A DNA stretch of 64,000 nt from Alphaproteobacteria bacterium UBA830. GTDB lineage: Bacteria; Pseudomonadota; Alphaproteobacteria; MPNO01; UBA830. Numbering within the stretch: the stretch's first letter is position 1; every line of letters starts with the position of its first letter. The position numbers and the translations under genes were made by a program. The stretch is taken from positions 1-64,000 of the forward strand of contig CAJIYX010000059.1 of assembly GCA_905181725.1 (NCBI GenBank), written 5' to 3'. Below, in pieces: positions 36,472 to 45,842 of this stretch. The notes under the pieces were generated by a model. That model made no database searches. It was not told the origin of the DNA and saw only the letters and a program-made list of their open reading frames with translations.

Positions 36472-37317
36472 ATGACCAGGCCAGACACACCCCCTGTACC
36501 GAAAAGCGCCGCCGTTGCAGCGCCGGCATCGCTCTATGTCGGTGAGGTCATGCACCGGCGGTCGCGGCCAAAGGCCTATGAATTCGTCTATCGTATTTTC
36601 AACATGGTGCTGGATATCGACCGGCTGGCCGAACCCCCGGCGCGCTGCCGGCTGTTTTCCCATAACCGGTTCAATCTGTTTTCGTTTCATGACCGCGATC
36701 ACGGCCCACGCGACGGCTCCGCCCTGCGGCCCTGGATTGAAGAACAGCTTGCCGCTGCGGGTCTGAGACATGCCGGGGCGGATATCCGCCTGCTCTGCAT
36801 GCCGCGCGTTCTGGGCTACGGGTTCGATCCGCTGTCGATCTGGTACTGCCACGATGCCGGGGGCGAGCTACGCGCGGTTCTGTATCAGGTCAAAAACACG
36901 TTCGGCGATCAGCATGGGTATCTGCTGCCCGTCGGTAGTAACAACGAAAACCCGACCGCGCCGTCGGATCACGAATTCGACAAAATCTTTCATGTCTCGC
37001 CGCTGATCGCGATGGATGCGCGCTATCGTATTCGCACCTCGTCCCCGGATGAGACCCTCGCCGTGCTGATCCGGGAATCCGACGATGAAGGCGAATTCCT
37101 TGTGGCCACCCTGACCGGGGATCGCCGCGCGATGACCGACGGCGCACTGATCCGCCAGTTTTTGCGGGTGCCGTTTATGTCGCTCAAAGTGATAGTCACC
37201 ATCCACTGGCAGGCGATCCGCCTGATACTGCGCGGGGCCAAATATACCAAAAGGCCGGAACCTCCCGCCGAAGGGGTCTCGATGCCGCCGCAGCCGATGC
37301 GCAAGGATGCGGCGTGA
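36472..37317 (+). CDS. DUF1365 family protein of the cyclopropane fatty acid cluster
   Basis: A 281-residue protein. Family marks are SLYVGEVMHRRSRPKAYEFVYRIF near residue 20, HNRFNLFSFHDRDHGPRDGSALRPWI near 62, and the signature LLCMPRVLGYGFDPLSIWYCHD near 103 followed by VLYQVKNTFGDQHGYLL. DUF1365 proteins nearly always sit beside cfa and a flavoprotein and are thought to help modify phospholipid acyl chains. The ATG at 36472 is chosen because homology starts just after it; the frame is open back to 36187 without meaning. Its TGA overlaps the GTG of cfa. Confidence 0.88.
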   Translation: MTRPDTPPVPKSAAVAAPASLYVGEVMHRRSRPKAYEFVYRIFNMVLDIDRLAEPPARCRLFSHNRFNLFSFHDRDHGPRDGSALRPWIEEQLAAAGLRHAGADIRLLCMPRVLGYGFDPLSIWYCHDAGGELRAVLYQVKNTFGDQHGYLLPVGSNNENPTAPSDHEFDKIFHVSPLIAMDARYRIRTSSPDETLAVLIRESDDEGEFLVATLTGDRRAMTDGALIRQFLRVPFMSLKVIVTIHWQAIRLILRGAKYTKRPEPPAEGVSMPPQPMRKDAA

Positions 37318-38495
37318 CCGGGCTGGGGGCGAAGGCACGGGCGTCCTGGATGCTGGGCCAACGGCTGCGCGCCGGCAATCTGGAAATCGCTCTGCCCAAT
37401 GGCCGTGTCCTGCGCCTGTCGGGAAGGGAACCGGGACCGTCCGCCGTGCTCAGGCTCAATCGCTGGCGCGCGCTGCGCCGGTTTTTCGGCGGCGGCACGG
37501 TTGGGTTCGGTGAATCCTTCATGGATGGTGACTGGGATTCGCCCGATCTGCCCAAAGTGATAGAGCTGGCCGCCCGCAACCTGCCGAAACGCCCGATGAC
37601 GTTCCGGACCCTGTCGCCATGGCGCCTTGGCGACCGGATACGCCACGTGGTCCGGCCCAATACGCGCGGTGGCTCACGCGAAAACATCGCGGCGCATTAC
37701 GATCTCGGCAATGATTTCTATGCGCTCTGGCTCGATCCCTCGATGACCTATTCGTCGGCGGTCTTTGCCGACAGGGTGGATGACCTTGAAAGTGCGCAGG
37801 CCGTGAAGAACCGCCGCCTGATGGACCTTGCTGGTGTAAAGCCCGGCGATCGGGTTCTGGAAATCGGCTGCGGCTGGGGCGGGTTCGCGCTTCAGGCGGC
37901 GCGCGAGCGCGCAGCACAGGTGACGGCCGTGACCGTCAGCCGGGCGCAGTTCGATGAGGCCCGCAAACGCGTCGCCGCCGCGGGCCTGAACGAGAAAGTC
38001 GATATCCGGCTATGCGATTACCGTGACCTCGATGGTGAATGGGATCATGCGGTCTCTGTCGAAATGATTGAGGCGGTGGGCGAGAAATACTGGCAGGTGT
38101 ATTTTGATCGCGTCGCGGCCAGCATCCGTCCCGGCGGCACCTTCGCGCTGCAGGCGATCGTGATAGAGAACGAGCGCTTCGACGCCTATCGCCGCAGCGC
38201 CGATTTTATCCAGAAACACATCTTCCCGGGTGGTGCGCTGCTCAGCCCGGACGTATTGCGCGACCACGCAGCCGTCGCCGGGCTGTCCTGGAAATCCGCG
38301 GCCGGCTACGGGCAGGATTATGCCGATACGCTCGCGCTGTGGCGCAGCCGGTTTGAAGGCGTGGCCGACAGGATTGCCGGGTTGGGGTTCGATGAGCGGT
38401 TCCGCCGGTGCTGGTCGTTCTATCTGGCCTATTGCGAAGGCGGTTTCCGGGCCGGAAATATAGATGCGCTGCAGGTCGCGTTGAAGAAAGGCTGA
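37314..38495 (+). CDS. cfa: Cyclopropane-fatty-acyl-phospholipid synthase family methyltransferase
   Basis: A 393-residue SAM-dependent methyltransferase acting on unsaturated phospholipid acyl chains at the inner membrane face. It has YDLGNDFYALWLDPSMTYSSAVF near residue 123, the SAM motif GDRVLEIGCGWGGFALQAA near 175, HAVSVEMIEAVGEKYWQVYF near 242 and IFPGGALLSPDVL near 303. It starts with GTG in a GTGA overlap with the DUF1365 gene. The flavin-dependent oxidase usually present in this cluster is absent here. Confidence 0.9.
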   Translation: MTGLGAKARASWMLGQRLRAGNLEIALPNGRVLRLSGREPGPSAVLRLNRWRALRRFFGGGTVGFGESFMDGDWDSPDLPKVIELAARNLPKRPMTFRTLSPWRLGDRIRHVVRPNTRGGSRENIAAHYDLGNDFYALWLDPSMTYSSAVFADRVDDLESAQAVKNRRLMDLAGVKPGDRVLEIGCGWGGFALQAARERAAQVTAVTVSRAQFDEARKRVAAAGLNEKVDIRLCDYRDLDGEWDHAVSVEMIEAVGEKYWQVYFDRVAASIRPGGTFALQAIVIENERFDAYRRSADFIQKHIFPGGALLSPDVLRDHAAVAGLSWKSAAGYGQDYADTLALWRSRFEGVADRIAGLGFDERFRRCWSFYLAYCEGGFRAGNIDALQVALKKG

Positions 38496-38554
38496 CGGCC
38501 GAATTTGCCGCTGCAGCTTCGGGCCGGTAACCTGGTTAAAATCGGAGGATAGTC

Positions 38555-39349
38555 ATGCCCAGCCCCCAGCTTGAAGAACTTGTGAAGGCGGTCGCTCCGC
38601 TTTTTGCCGGCGAAGCAGAAGTCATGCGCACCTATTGGACATCGCCGGTCCGAACGCCGGAAACCGACCGGTTGTGGCTGCTGCGCCAGTCGCGCAAGGA
38701 GGTCTGGGATACGCCGCTTGGCGACCAGCGCGGCCTGTATGTCGGTCCGGTAGAAGACCTGCTTTCGGATTTCTCGAAGATCGATACCGAGATCCCGCGG
38801 GAAGAAATTCTCGACCGGATGGAAGGGATCTATGAGGAATTTTCCCATTACTGCGCCTTTGCAGACGCCTACGATTCGGTGCGGGAAGCGGGTGAGCCGC
38901 GTCTGAGCCCGGCGCGTCTTCGCGAGGTGCAGGACTGGCGCGAGAATCTCGCCATCCGCGATCGTCGTGCTTACATTAAAGCGATTGAGGGCGCGGTCGG
39001 CGAGCGCGCCTGTTTCTTCACCGAGGGGGGGTACTGCACGCTGTTTTCCGAGGGGATGACGCTGAGCGGCAATGGCGGCGTCGACGATATGATCGCCCGT
39101 GCCTGCGGGCTGGTTTACGAGGACGAGTTCGGCCACATGTGCAAGGGCATCGTCGGGCTGGATACGGGCGATATGTCCGACGCCGACTGGGCGCGGATGA
39201 CGGATCTGTCCGTCGAGCTCGCGACCCTGCGCATCCATATGCGGAACGGTCAGTTCAGCTACCCGCTATCCGCGGACAGGATTTCGGCAATCGTCGCGGG
39301 CGATATCACGCCGGTAACATTCGACTTCGAAAAGGCCCAGGCCGCCTAA
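38555..39349 (+). CDS. Uncharacterised helical protein with two ExxH motifs (possible ferritin-like diiron protein)
   Basis: A 264-residue soluble, mainly helical protein that I cannot assign to a named family. Two E-x-x-H motifs, YEEFSHYCAFADAYD near residue 90 and YEDEFGHMCKGIVG near 190, are about 100 residues apart, as in ferritin-like diiron proteins where each four-helix-bundle half gives an E and an ExxH. RACFFTEGGYCTLFSEG between them is Cys/Phe-rich. AGGA lies before the ATG. It ends in a four-base overlap with the convergent SDR gene and lies just after cfa, suggesting an acyl-chain or membrane role. The metal site is inference. Confidence 0.75.
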   Translation: MPSPQLEELVKAVAPLFAGEAEVMRTYWTSPVRTPETDRLWLLRQSRKEVWDTPLGDQRGLYVGPVEDLLSDFSKIDTEIPREEILDRMEGIYEEFSHYCAFADAYDSVREAGEPRLSPARLREVQDWRENLAIRDRRAYIKAIEGAVGERACFFTEGGYCTLFSEGMTLSGNGGVDDMIARACGLVYEDEFGHMCKGIVGLDTGDMSDADWARMTDLSVELATLRIHMRNGQFSYPLSADRISAIVAGDITPVTFDFEKAQAA

Positions 39350-40128
39350 TCCGCCTTCGTCGACCGGTTGAGCAGCGGCAGGTACAGCGCATAGGGCAGC
39401 AGGCGGGCGAATTTGAGCATCCAGGTGAACCGCTTCGGGAACGTGATCTCGAACCGGTTCGTTAGCAGGCCGCGATAGAACTGGTCGACCGCCTTGTCGA
39501 CCGGCATCAGGAACGGCATCGGAAAATCGTTCTTGTCGGTCAGCGGTGTTTTGATAAAGCCCGGATTCACCAGCTGCACGGTGATACCAGCATCGCCGAG
39601 CTCCATCCGCAGCGCTTCGCACATATTGATAAGGGCGGCCTTGGTCGCGCCATAGGCCGAGGCGGTGCGCAGGCCGCGATAGCCGGAGATCGACGCTACA
39701 ATCGCGATCCGTCCCGATTTCCGCTCGACCATGCCGGGGATGACGGCTTCGAGCATCCGGACGGTACCCATCACGTTCAAATTGAACTGGATGCGAAAGT
39801 CTTCGGCTTTGAGGCATTTGGCATCGACCGGAATATAGGCGCCTGCATTCAGCACGCACAGATCGGGCACACCAAGATCGGCCACTATACGCGCGCATGC
39901 CTGTTCGATGGCGGCGCTATCCGTGACGTCCAGCGACACGGCGACGATGCGGCCAGCCAGGGTTTCGGCTTCCTGTTCGAGCGATTTCAGGGCGTCGGCA
40001 CTGCGCGCGCTGGCGGCCACGGTGCAGCCCTCCGCGGCCAGCCGCAGCGCCAGGGCGCGGCCGATGCCGGTACTGGCGCCGGTGATCCAGGCGACGGGGA
40101 AGGGTGGGTTTTTGATCATCAGGGGCAT
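39346..40128 (-). CDS. SDR family NAD(P)-dependent oxidoreductase
   Basis: A 260-residue classical SDR. It has WITGASTGIGRALALRLA near residue 14, NAGAYIPV near 94, IVASISGYRG with Ser near 143, SAYGATKAALINMCEALR with the catalytic Y-x3-K near 156-160, and PGFIKTPLT. The C-terminus has a hydrophobic, basic stretch (KRFTWMLKFARLLPYALYLPLL) that suggests membrane association. SDRs of this type occur in DUF1365-cfa clusters, here placed convergently. Start ATG at 40128; a second in-frame ATG at 40119 is possible. Confidence 0.87.
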   Translation of the reverse strand: MPLMIKNPPFPVAWITGASTGIGRALALRLAAEGCTVAASARSADALKSLEQEAETLAGRIVAVSLDVTDSAAIEQACARIVADLGVPDLCVLNAGAYIPVDAKCLKAEDFRIQFNLNVMGTVRMLEAVIPGMVERKSGRIAIVASISGYRGLRTASAYGATKAALINMCEALRMELGDAGITVQLVNPGFIKTPLTDKNDFPMPFLMPVDKAVDQFYRGLLTNRFEITFPKRFTWMLKFARLLPYALYLPLLNRSTKAD

Positions 40129-40253
40129 CGTTTGTTCGCCAATACGGTTTGGGCTGGATACGCGAACATCCGCAATGCGGATCGACCTGGAATTTCGTTA
40201 GGGCGTCTCTGCAGGCCATTCCAGCGAACCCGCCGATCGACTAGTCTGCGGCG

Positions 40254-40592
40254 ATGACCGAGCCTCGCCTTAAAACCAGCCTGTGGATCAGCGCACAGAT
40301 ACGTCTGTGCGACCTGTCTTTTATGCCCGCCGTCGTCGCACGCCGAGGCGACAGCGATGCCGGGCAGGTGATGGTTCTGCGCAATCTGCTGAATGGCACG
40401 TTCGAGCTGTTCGCCCGCACCACCGACCTGGATGGCGGGCGCGCGTGGCGGCGGGCCAGCGGACCGGACCCGGTGGACGATGAGACCGCCAGCAAGCTGA
40501 TCGCGCGCGAGGCCGACTTCGATCCCGATGTCTGGGTACTCGAAGTCGAAGACCGTGACGGCAAGTACGAGCTCGACGCGCCGGTTATCTGA
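40254..40592 (+). CDS. DUF1491 family protein
   Basis: A 112-residue protein that matches the alphaproteobacterial DUF1491 pattern: RLKTSLWISAQIRLCDL at the N-terminus, AVVARRGDSDAGQVMVLRNLLNG near residue 27, DGGRAWRRASGPDP near 60 and DPDVWVLEVEDRDGKYEL near the end. No function is known. It stands alone between the SDR and the decayed acetolactate synthase-like gene. Confidence 0.85.
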   Translation: MTEPRLKTSLWISAQIRLCDLSFMPAVVARRGDSDAGQVMVLRNLLNGTFELFARTTDLDGGRAWRRASGPDPVDDETASKLIAREADFDPDVWVLEVEDRDGKYELDAPVI

Positions 40593-40621
40593 CCGGTCTG
40601 TTTTGATCCGGGAGACTGTTC

Positions 40622-41693
40622 CTAGATCGCCACCTCGATCTCGCCCAGTCGCTTGGTCAGTTTCTGGTTTTCGGAATAATCGACCGGTACGGCAATCACG
40701 GCAGGGCCGTCCTGCGCGAAGGCTTCTTCCAGCGCTGCCGTGATCTGTCCGGGTCCGTCTATCACCTTGCCGCACATGCCGAAGGATTTGGCGTGCGACG
40801 ACGGCGGGCGTGAAATCGATATGGATGATCGTCTTGTCGCAATCGGGATTCCAGAAGATCGGCGCAATTTCGACCAAGTCGTACCCCACGGTGATCACGG
40901 TGTCCGATTTCTCGAACGCCTTGTTCACATGGTCGCGGCCCTGCAGCCCCATGGTGAACAGGCAATGCGGGTCGGACATGGCGATGGCGCCCTTGCCCAT
41001 GAAGGTGTTGACGACCGGGATGCCGGTTTTGTGGGCGAAGTGGCGCAGCTGTTTGGCGGCGCGTTTCCGCAGTGCGCTGTTGCCAGCGAGGATAATCGGA
41101 TTGGTTGCCTGTTCGATCGCGTCGATCGCCGAACGGACTGCCTTGTCATCGGCAGCGGGGCGGCGGGTGACGCTCGGTGCCATGACGTGCTTGTCGACGT
41201 CTTCCTTGGCTACACCTTTCGGCAGTTCGATCACCGTGACGCCGGGTTTTTCGGTCTCGGCGATCTTGAAGGCCTTGTGCACGATCTCCGGCACGGTCTC
41301 GGCGCTCCGTACGGTCTGCGCCCATTTCGGGATCGGCTCCATCATGCCGATGGCGTCCATGTTCTGGTGGCTTTCCTTGTGGAGCCGCCGGGTCGAGCCC
41401 TGGCCGATGATCGCGACGGCGCGCGCTCGGTCCATATTGGCGTCGGCAAGCCCCGTCACCAGGTTGGTTGCGCTCGGCCCCAGCGTCGACAGACAGACAC
41501 CCGCCTTGCCGGTCAGCCGGCCATATGCGTCCGCCATGAAAGCGGCGGCCTGCTCATGCCGGCACAGCACGAAATCGATCCGGCTGTCTTCGAGCGACAG
41601 CATCAGATCGGCGTTTTCCTCGCCGGGGACGCCGAAGATGCGCTCGACACCTTACGCTTCGATGCAGCGGACAAAAAGATCGGAGGCTTTCAT
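40622..41693 (-). pseudogene. Acetolactate synthase-like (TPP-dependent) gene, broken
   Basis: The minus-strand gene starts at ATG 41693 with KASDLFVRCIEA, then meets an in-frame TAA (41654-41652) where relatives continue EGVERIFGVPGEENAD; that sequence follows directly after the stop. The frame then runs through the N-terminal and middle domains (CRHEQAAAFMADAYGRLTGK, GNSALRKRAAKQL, DKTIIHIDFTPA) to about 40800. There the sequence jumps, with a change of frame, to the family C-terminus AKSFGMCGKVIDGPG and PAVIAVPVDYSENQKL. About 190-200 codons, including the whole TPP/Mg-binding GDG domain, are gone. It lies 44 bases downstream of the aldehyde dehydrogenase gene and was probably its operon partner. 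Confidence 0.85.
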
Positions 41694-41736
41694 GGATCGT
41701 CCTTATCTGGGGAATGCTGGGGGCGGAATGTCTGTA

Positions 41737-43197
41737 TCAGACGGGGTTGGCGTCGGGCGGCGATTCAAGTGTGTCGGTGCGCAGCACGATCATCTTGTCG
41801 ATCGTCATATCGCGCAGGGTATGGGGAATGCCGCCGGTGCCGAGGCCGGACTGGCGCTGGCCGGCAAACGGCATCCAGTCGGCGCGGAACGCGGTGTGGT
41901 CGTTCACCATCACGGCGGAGGCATCGAGGCCGCTGCTGATCGCCATTGCGCGTTCGATATCGCGGGTGAACACGGCGGCCTGAAAGGCGGTCGGCAGGGA
42001 ATTCGCCCGGTCCAGCGCGTCTTCGACCTTGAACCACGGATCGACACAGACGACGGGGCCGAAGACTTCCTCGGTCATCAGCCGGCAATCGAGCGGCGCG
42101 TTGAAAATCACGGTCGGCGCATACAGCGTATCGGTCAGTTTTTCGCCGCCGGTCAGGAGCTGCCCGCCGCCATCGACGGCTTCCAGCACCCATTCGTGGA
42201 TGCGGTCGAGCTCGGCCGGGCGGATAAGCGGGCCGATATCGGTTTCATTCAGCATCGGATCCCCGACGACGAGGCCGGAGGCTTTCATGGCAAGCTGGGT
42301 CGCAAAGCGTGTGGCGATCTTGGTATGGGCAAAAATGCGCTGGGTCGACACACAGACCTGGCCCGCGTGATAGAAACAGCCCTTGAGCAACGCCTCGCGG
42401 ACTTCATAAATATCGGAATCGCCGGTCACGATCACTGGTGCGGCTCCACCGTGTTCGAGCGCGCAGCGTGTCCCTGGCGCCAGTTTCGAGCGCAGCATCC
42501 AGCCGATCTTCGCGCTGCCGATAAAGCTGAAGAACCCGACACGGGCATCGGTTACCAGCTTTTCCGCCAGCACATTGTCGGATGTCACGATTGCCTGCGC
42601 CCAATCCTGCGGCAGGCCGGCCTCATGCAGGATGTCGATAAAGGCGAGACATGAAAGCGGTGTTTCCGGCGCTGGTTTGACGATCACTGGACAGCCCGCG
42701 GCGATGGCGGGCGCGACCTGGTGGACGATCAGGTTCAGCGGATGATTGAACGCGCTGACGGCCACGACAACGCCGATGGGTTCGCGCTGGGTAAATGCCA
42801 TGCGGTTGCCGGTCGCCGGCGTCAGGCCCATCGGCACGACCTCGCCCGCGTCGGTGCGCAGTGCGGCGATCGTTACCTTTACGCTATCGATTGCGCGTAG
42901 CACTTCAGCCTTTGTGTCGCGCCGTGGTTTGCCGCCTTCGCGGATCGCGGTCTCGATCAGCTGATCCGCGCGCTGTTCCATCAGCGTGGCGGTTTTTTCA
43001 AGCACGGCAAGCCGGTCATATTCGGGCAGCCAGCCGGGACGGTTGCGAAACAGCGCGAATGCCGTTCCTAACGCATCATTAATTTCGGCAGCCGTACTCT
43101 CAACGACGGTTTCGACGGGCGAAATGTCGAACGGGTTTACGACGGCAAGTGTTTTGGTGGCGCTGTCTGTATCTGGTGAGTTCATGTCACTTCGCAT
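41737..43197 (-). CDS. NAD(P)-dependent aldehyde dehydrogenase family protein
   Basis: A 486-residue ALDH. It has VVAVSAFNHPLNLIVHQVAPAIAAGCPVIVKPAPETPLS near residue 145, FFSFIGSAKIGWML near 217, the general-base Glu in CALEHGGAAPVIV near 240 and the nucleophile in FYHAGQVCVSTQRIF near 277. The NAD-binding GSxxxG is GSAKIG. The start could be the ATG at 43197 or the one at 43185; neither has a strong ribosome site. The broken acetolactate synthase-like gene follows in the same direction. Confidence 0.9.
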   Translation of the reverse strand: MRSDMNSPDTDSATKTLAVVNPFDISPVETVVESTAAEINDALGTAFALFRNRPGWLPEYDRLAVLEKTATLMEQRADQLIETAIREGGKPRRDTKAEVLRAIDSVKVTIAALRTDAGEVVPMGLTPATGNRMAFTQREPIGVVVAVSAFNHPLNLIVHQVAPAIAAGCPVIVKPAPETPLSCLAFIDILHEAGLPQDWAQAIVTSDNVLAEKLVTDARVGFFSFIGSAKIGWMLRSKLAPGTRCALEHGGAAPVIVTGDSDIYEVREALLKGCFYHAGQVCVSTQRIFAHTKIATRFATQLAMKASGLVVGDPMLNETDIGPLIRPAELDRIHEWVLEAVDGGGQLLTGGEKLTDTLYAPTVIFNAPLDCRLMTEEVFGPVVCVDPWFKVEDALDRANSLPTAFQAAVFTRDIERAMAISSGLDASAVMVNDHTAFRADWMPFAGQRQSGLGTGGIPHTLRDMTIDKMIVLRTDTLESPPDANPV

Positions 43198-43333
43198 ATG
43201 GGCAAGGGTGGCGGAGCCAAAAGGAATATTACACTCCGGATGGTTAACGTTTGTCAGTATAGCGCCGGATGCACCATTCGCCGAACATGCTAGTCTGTGA
43301 CTTGTATCACACTGCTTTCACGGAGGGTGCGGC

Positions 43334-44296
43334 ATGCCGAACTATGATTACGGCGCTTATTTCGGCCCCATCGAGCCTTTGGCTGACGCGACGCGGAGCA
43401 AGGAAGCGCGGGTCTGGGGAAACGGGACGGAAAAAGACAAAGTGGCCCACGATTACGTGCTCTATCTCGGCTGCAACGTGCTGCGGACAGTCGCCCTGGC
43501 CGAGACGATTACGGCAATCCTGACCGAGATGGGCATCGATTTCGTGGCCCTTGGCGGACCGTCGACCTGCTGCGGTATTATTCACAAATCCCACGGCGAT
43601 GCGGCCGCGTCCGACAAGATCACGACCCAGACATTTGCGAAGTTCGACGGTTATGCGCCCAAAGCGGTGCTGACCTATTGTCCGTCCTGTCACGCCCATA
43701 TGGACAACACGCTCGCCGAATCCGGCCTGACGACCGATGCGCCCTATCTGCATGTCACTGAATTCATCGTCGATAATCTTGACCGGCTGAATTTCCGTAA
43801 CCGGGTCGAGCGCCGGGTGATGTTTCATGCCCATGGCGATAACGAACAGGCGATGCGCGATTCGCATTTTGCCCGCGCTATTCTCGGCGCGATCCCCGGG
43901 CTGGAGGTGATCGATGCGTCCGGCAGCGCCGAATGGGGCCACGATTGCGGCGGCCTGCAGATCAGCATCGTCGGACCTGGAAAACACGCGGGTCTTGTGA
44001 ACGACTTGTTCGGATCGGCAAAACGCGAAAAGGTCGACGCGGTCACCGCACTTTATCATTCCTGCTACCGCAACCTGTGCCCGCAGGAAGAAGTTCATGG
44101 GGTAGAAGTGATCCACTACACCGACCTAATCGCCGAAGCCCTGGGTCTGCCGAAGCGCGACGAGGCGTATAAACGGCTTCACCAGGCATCCGACCCGGCA
44201 GCGGCTTTTGACGAGTTGTCGCCGCGGGCCGGGACACGCGGGCTGAAACCCGATCGTCTCCGCAAAACGCTCGACCTTCATTTCGGTGCCAAGTAG
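43334..44296 (+). CDS. Heterodisulfide reductase B-like (CCG domain) iron-sulfur protein
   Basis: A 320-residue cysteine-rich protein. The first CCG module is complete: YLGCNVLRT near residue 46, GPSTCCGIIHKSHGD near 79 and TYCPSCHAH near 114. The second is degenerate: FHAHGDN, then GHDCGGLQ in place of CCG, then YHSCYRNLC near 247. The CCG family binds a [4Fe-4S] or related cluster and handles disulfides or electron transfer. The gene is followed by a quinone reductase-like gene 34 bases later, so the pair may form a small redox unit. CRISP upstream: GGAGGGTGCGGC before the ATG. Confidence 0.83.
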   Translation: MPNYDYGAYFGPIEPLADATRSKEARVWGNGTEKDKVAHDYVLYLGCNVLRTVALAETITAILTEMGIDFVALGGPSTCCGIIHKSHGDAAASDKITTQTFAKFDGYAPKAVLTYCPSCHAHMDNTLAESGLTTDAPYLHVTEFIVDNLDRLNFRNRVERRVMFHAHGDNEQAMRDSHFARAILGAIPGLEVIDASGSAEWGHDCGGLQISIVGPGKHAGLVNDLFGSAKREKVDAVTALYHSCYRNLCPQEEVHGVEVIHYTDLIAEALGLPKRDEAYKRLHQASDPAAAFDELSPRAGTRGLKPDRLRKTLDLHFGAK

Positions 44297-44330
44297 CGTC
44301 TGGCGCATAATCGTTCCGATACAGGTGCCC

Positions 44331-44915
44331 ATGCGCGTTCTCGTCATTTATGCCCACCCCGATCCGGATAGTCTGAACGGGGCAATTCACACGCAGATTC
44401 TCTCAGCGTTGTCAGCGGCGGGGCATGAGGTCGATGATCTGGACCTTTATGCGGACCGGTTCGATCCGGTCCTCAGCGCGGAGGAACGGCAAAACTATTT
44501 TGAACCCGCCCTGAACCGGGCGCGGGTGGCAGAGTATGCCGCGCGGATTGAGGCCGCCGAGGGGCTGGTGTTCTGCTTCCCTACCTGGTGTCTCGGACCG
44601 CCGGCAATCCTCAAAGGCTTCTTTGACCGCGTGATGGTGCCGGGCGTTTCCTTCCGGCTGGAAGATGACGGCTCGCTGTCCCCCAATCTGCGACACATCA
44701 AACGGGTGGCGGCCGTCGTCACCTATGGTCGTAGCCGCGGCATATTGTGGTGGTTCGGCGATCCGCCCCGCCGGATGATGACGCGCTATATCCGCTGGTT
44801 CGTCTCGAAGAAGGCACGTATCCGGTATCTCGGGTTTTACGATCTTCACAAACCGGACCGTGCGCGGAGTAAAAAATTCCTAAAACGGGTTGAGAAGGTG
44901 ATGTCCGACTTTTGA
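44331..44915 (+). CDS. NAD(P)H-dependent quinone/FMN oxidoreductase, flavodoxin-like fold
   Basis: A 194-residue protein of the NQO1/MdaB type. It begins MRVLVIYAHPDPDSLNGAIH, has VFCFPTWCLGPPAILKGFFDRVMVPG near residue 83, the segment that binds FMN/FAD and forms the active site, and VTYGRSRGILWWFGD near 128. It would reduce quinones or small electrophiles by two electrons. AGGTG lies just before the ATG at 44331. The C-terminus is strongly basic. Confidence 0.88.
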   Translation: MRVLVIYAHPDPDSLNGAIHTQILSALSAAGHEVDDLDLYADRFDPVLSAEERQNYFEPALNRARVAEYAARIEAAEGLVFCFPTWCLGPPAILKGFFDRVMVPGVSFRLEDDGSLSPNLRHIKRVAAVVTYGRSRGILWWFGDPPRRMMTRYIRWFVSKKARIRYLGFYDLHKPDRARSKKFLKRVEKVMSDF

Positions 44916-44987
44916 ATCAGGATTGGGCGGGTATTGTTCAGCCGGCTTGTTGACCTGCTTTGTAGGGTCCGGATAAGGGAAGCGAAC

Positions 44988-45791
44988 ATGGTTGAGAAGA
45001 CACAGGTGGATTACCAAGAGTCCGGTGACGGCCCGGTCGTCGTCTTTGTGCCGGGATCGTTCAGCACGCCGGCCGCGTGGCGGCCGGTCATGAAACTGTT
45101 GCCGCCGGGGTATCGGATGGTCGCCACCGCGCTCTGTGGCTACGGCGATACGGCTGAAACGCGCAGCGCTGCCGATCACGATATCACGCACGAGGTACGT
45201 GTGATTGAAGAGGTTGTTGCCCGCGCCGGGGGCGGCCCCGTGCACCTGGTCGGGCACTCGTTCGGCGGCACGGTGGCCTTCGCGGCGGCCCTGCCGGGAA
45301 ATATCGATTTGCGCAGTATTGCGACATTCGAAGCCAACCCGCTCGGCCTAATTCGCCACAGCACCCGGCCTGAACTGTTCGCTGCGACACAGGATATGAG
45401 CCGGGCTTATGAGGCCGCGTATGAAGCGGGCGAAGTTGATGCGCCGAGGCGGATTATCGATTTCTGGGGCAGCGACGGATCTTTCGACGCGTTACCCGAC
45501 ATCGTTCAGGAGTATTGCCGCCAGACGGCCTACGGGAACGTGCTGGACTGGCACAGCGCCTTCGGGTTTGACACGGTGCCGCAGGATTACGCGGCGCTTG
45601 ATGTTCCGGTACTTCTGGTGCGCGGTGCGCTGGCAAACCCGGTGATCGTCGCGATAACGGACGTGCTTGGCCGCGCGATCAAAAACGTCCAGCTGAAAAC
45701 TGTCGATGGCGCGGGCCATTTCCTGATCTCCAGCCATCCCGCCGATTGCGCGGCGCACCTGGCGGCTTTTCTGGCGGGTATCGAACGCTAG
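44988..45791 (+). CDS. Alpha/beta hydrolase fold protein
   Basis: A 267-residue hydrolase. VVVFVPGSFSTPAAWRPVMKLL near residue 18 stands for the HG oxyanion loop (PGS), VHLVGHSFGGTVAFAAAL near 84 is the nucleophile elbow, and DGAGHFLISSHPADCA near 240 provides the His. The start at 44988 has GGGAAG at good spacing; the frame is open upstream to 44934. It follows the quinone reductase by 72 bases. Substrate unknown. Confidence 0.87.
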   Translation: MVEKTQVDYQESGDGPVVVFVPGSFSTPAAWRPVMKLLPPGYRMVATALCGYGDTAETRSAADHDITHEVRVIEEVVARAGGGPVHLVGHSFGGTVAFAAALPGNIDLRSIATFEANPLGLIRHSTRPELFAATQDMSRAYEAAYEAGEVDAPRRIIDFWGSDGSFDALPDIVQEYCRQTAYGNVLDWHSAFGFDTVPQDYAALDVPVLLVRGALANPVIVAITDVLGRAIKNVQLKTVDGAGHFLISSHPADCAAHLAAFLAGIER

Positions 45792-45842
45792 AACCGACAA
45801 CACACGATTTACGCTGGCGGCCGGTATCAGCAACAAGACGCC

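Noticed and set aside
40740-42654. Long plus-strand frames over the acetolactate synthase-like and ALDH genes
   Set aside because: They are antisense to recognisable catalytic motifs and contain no protein family pattern.
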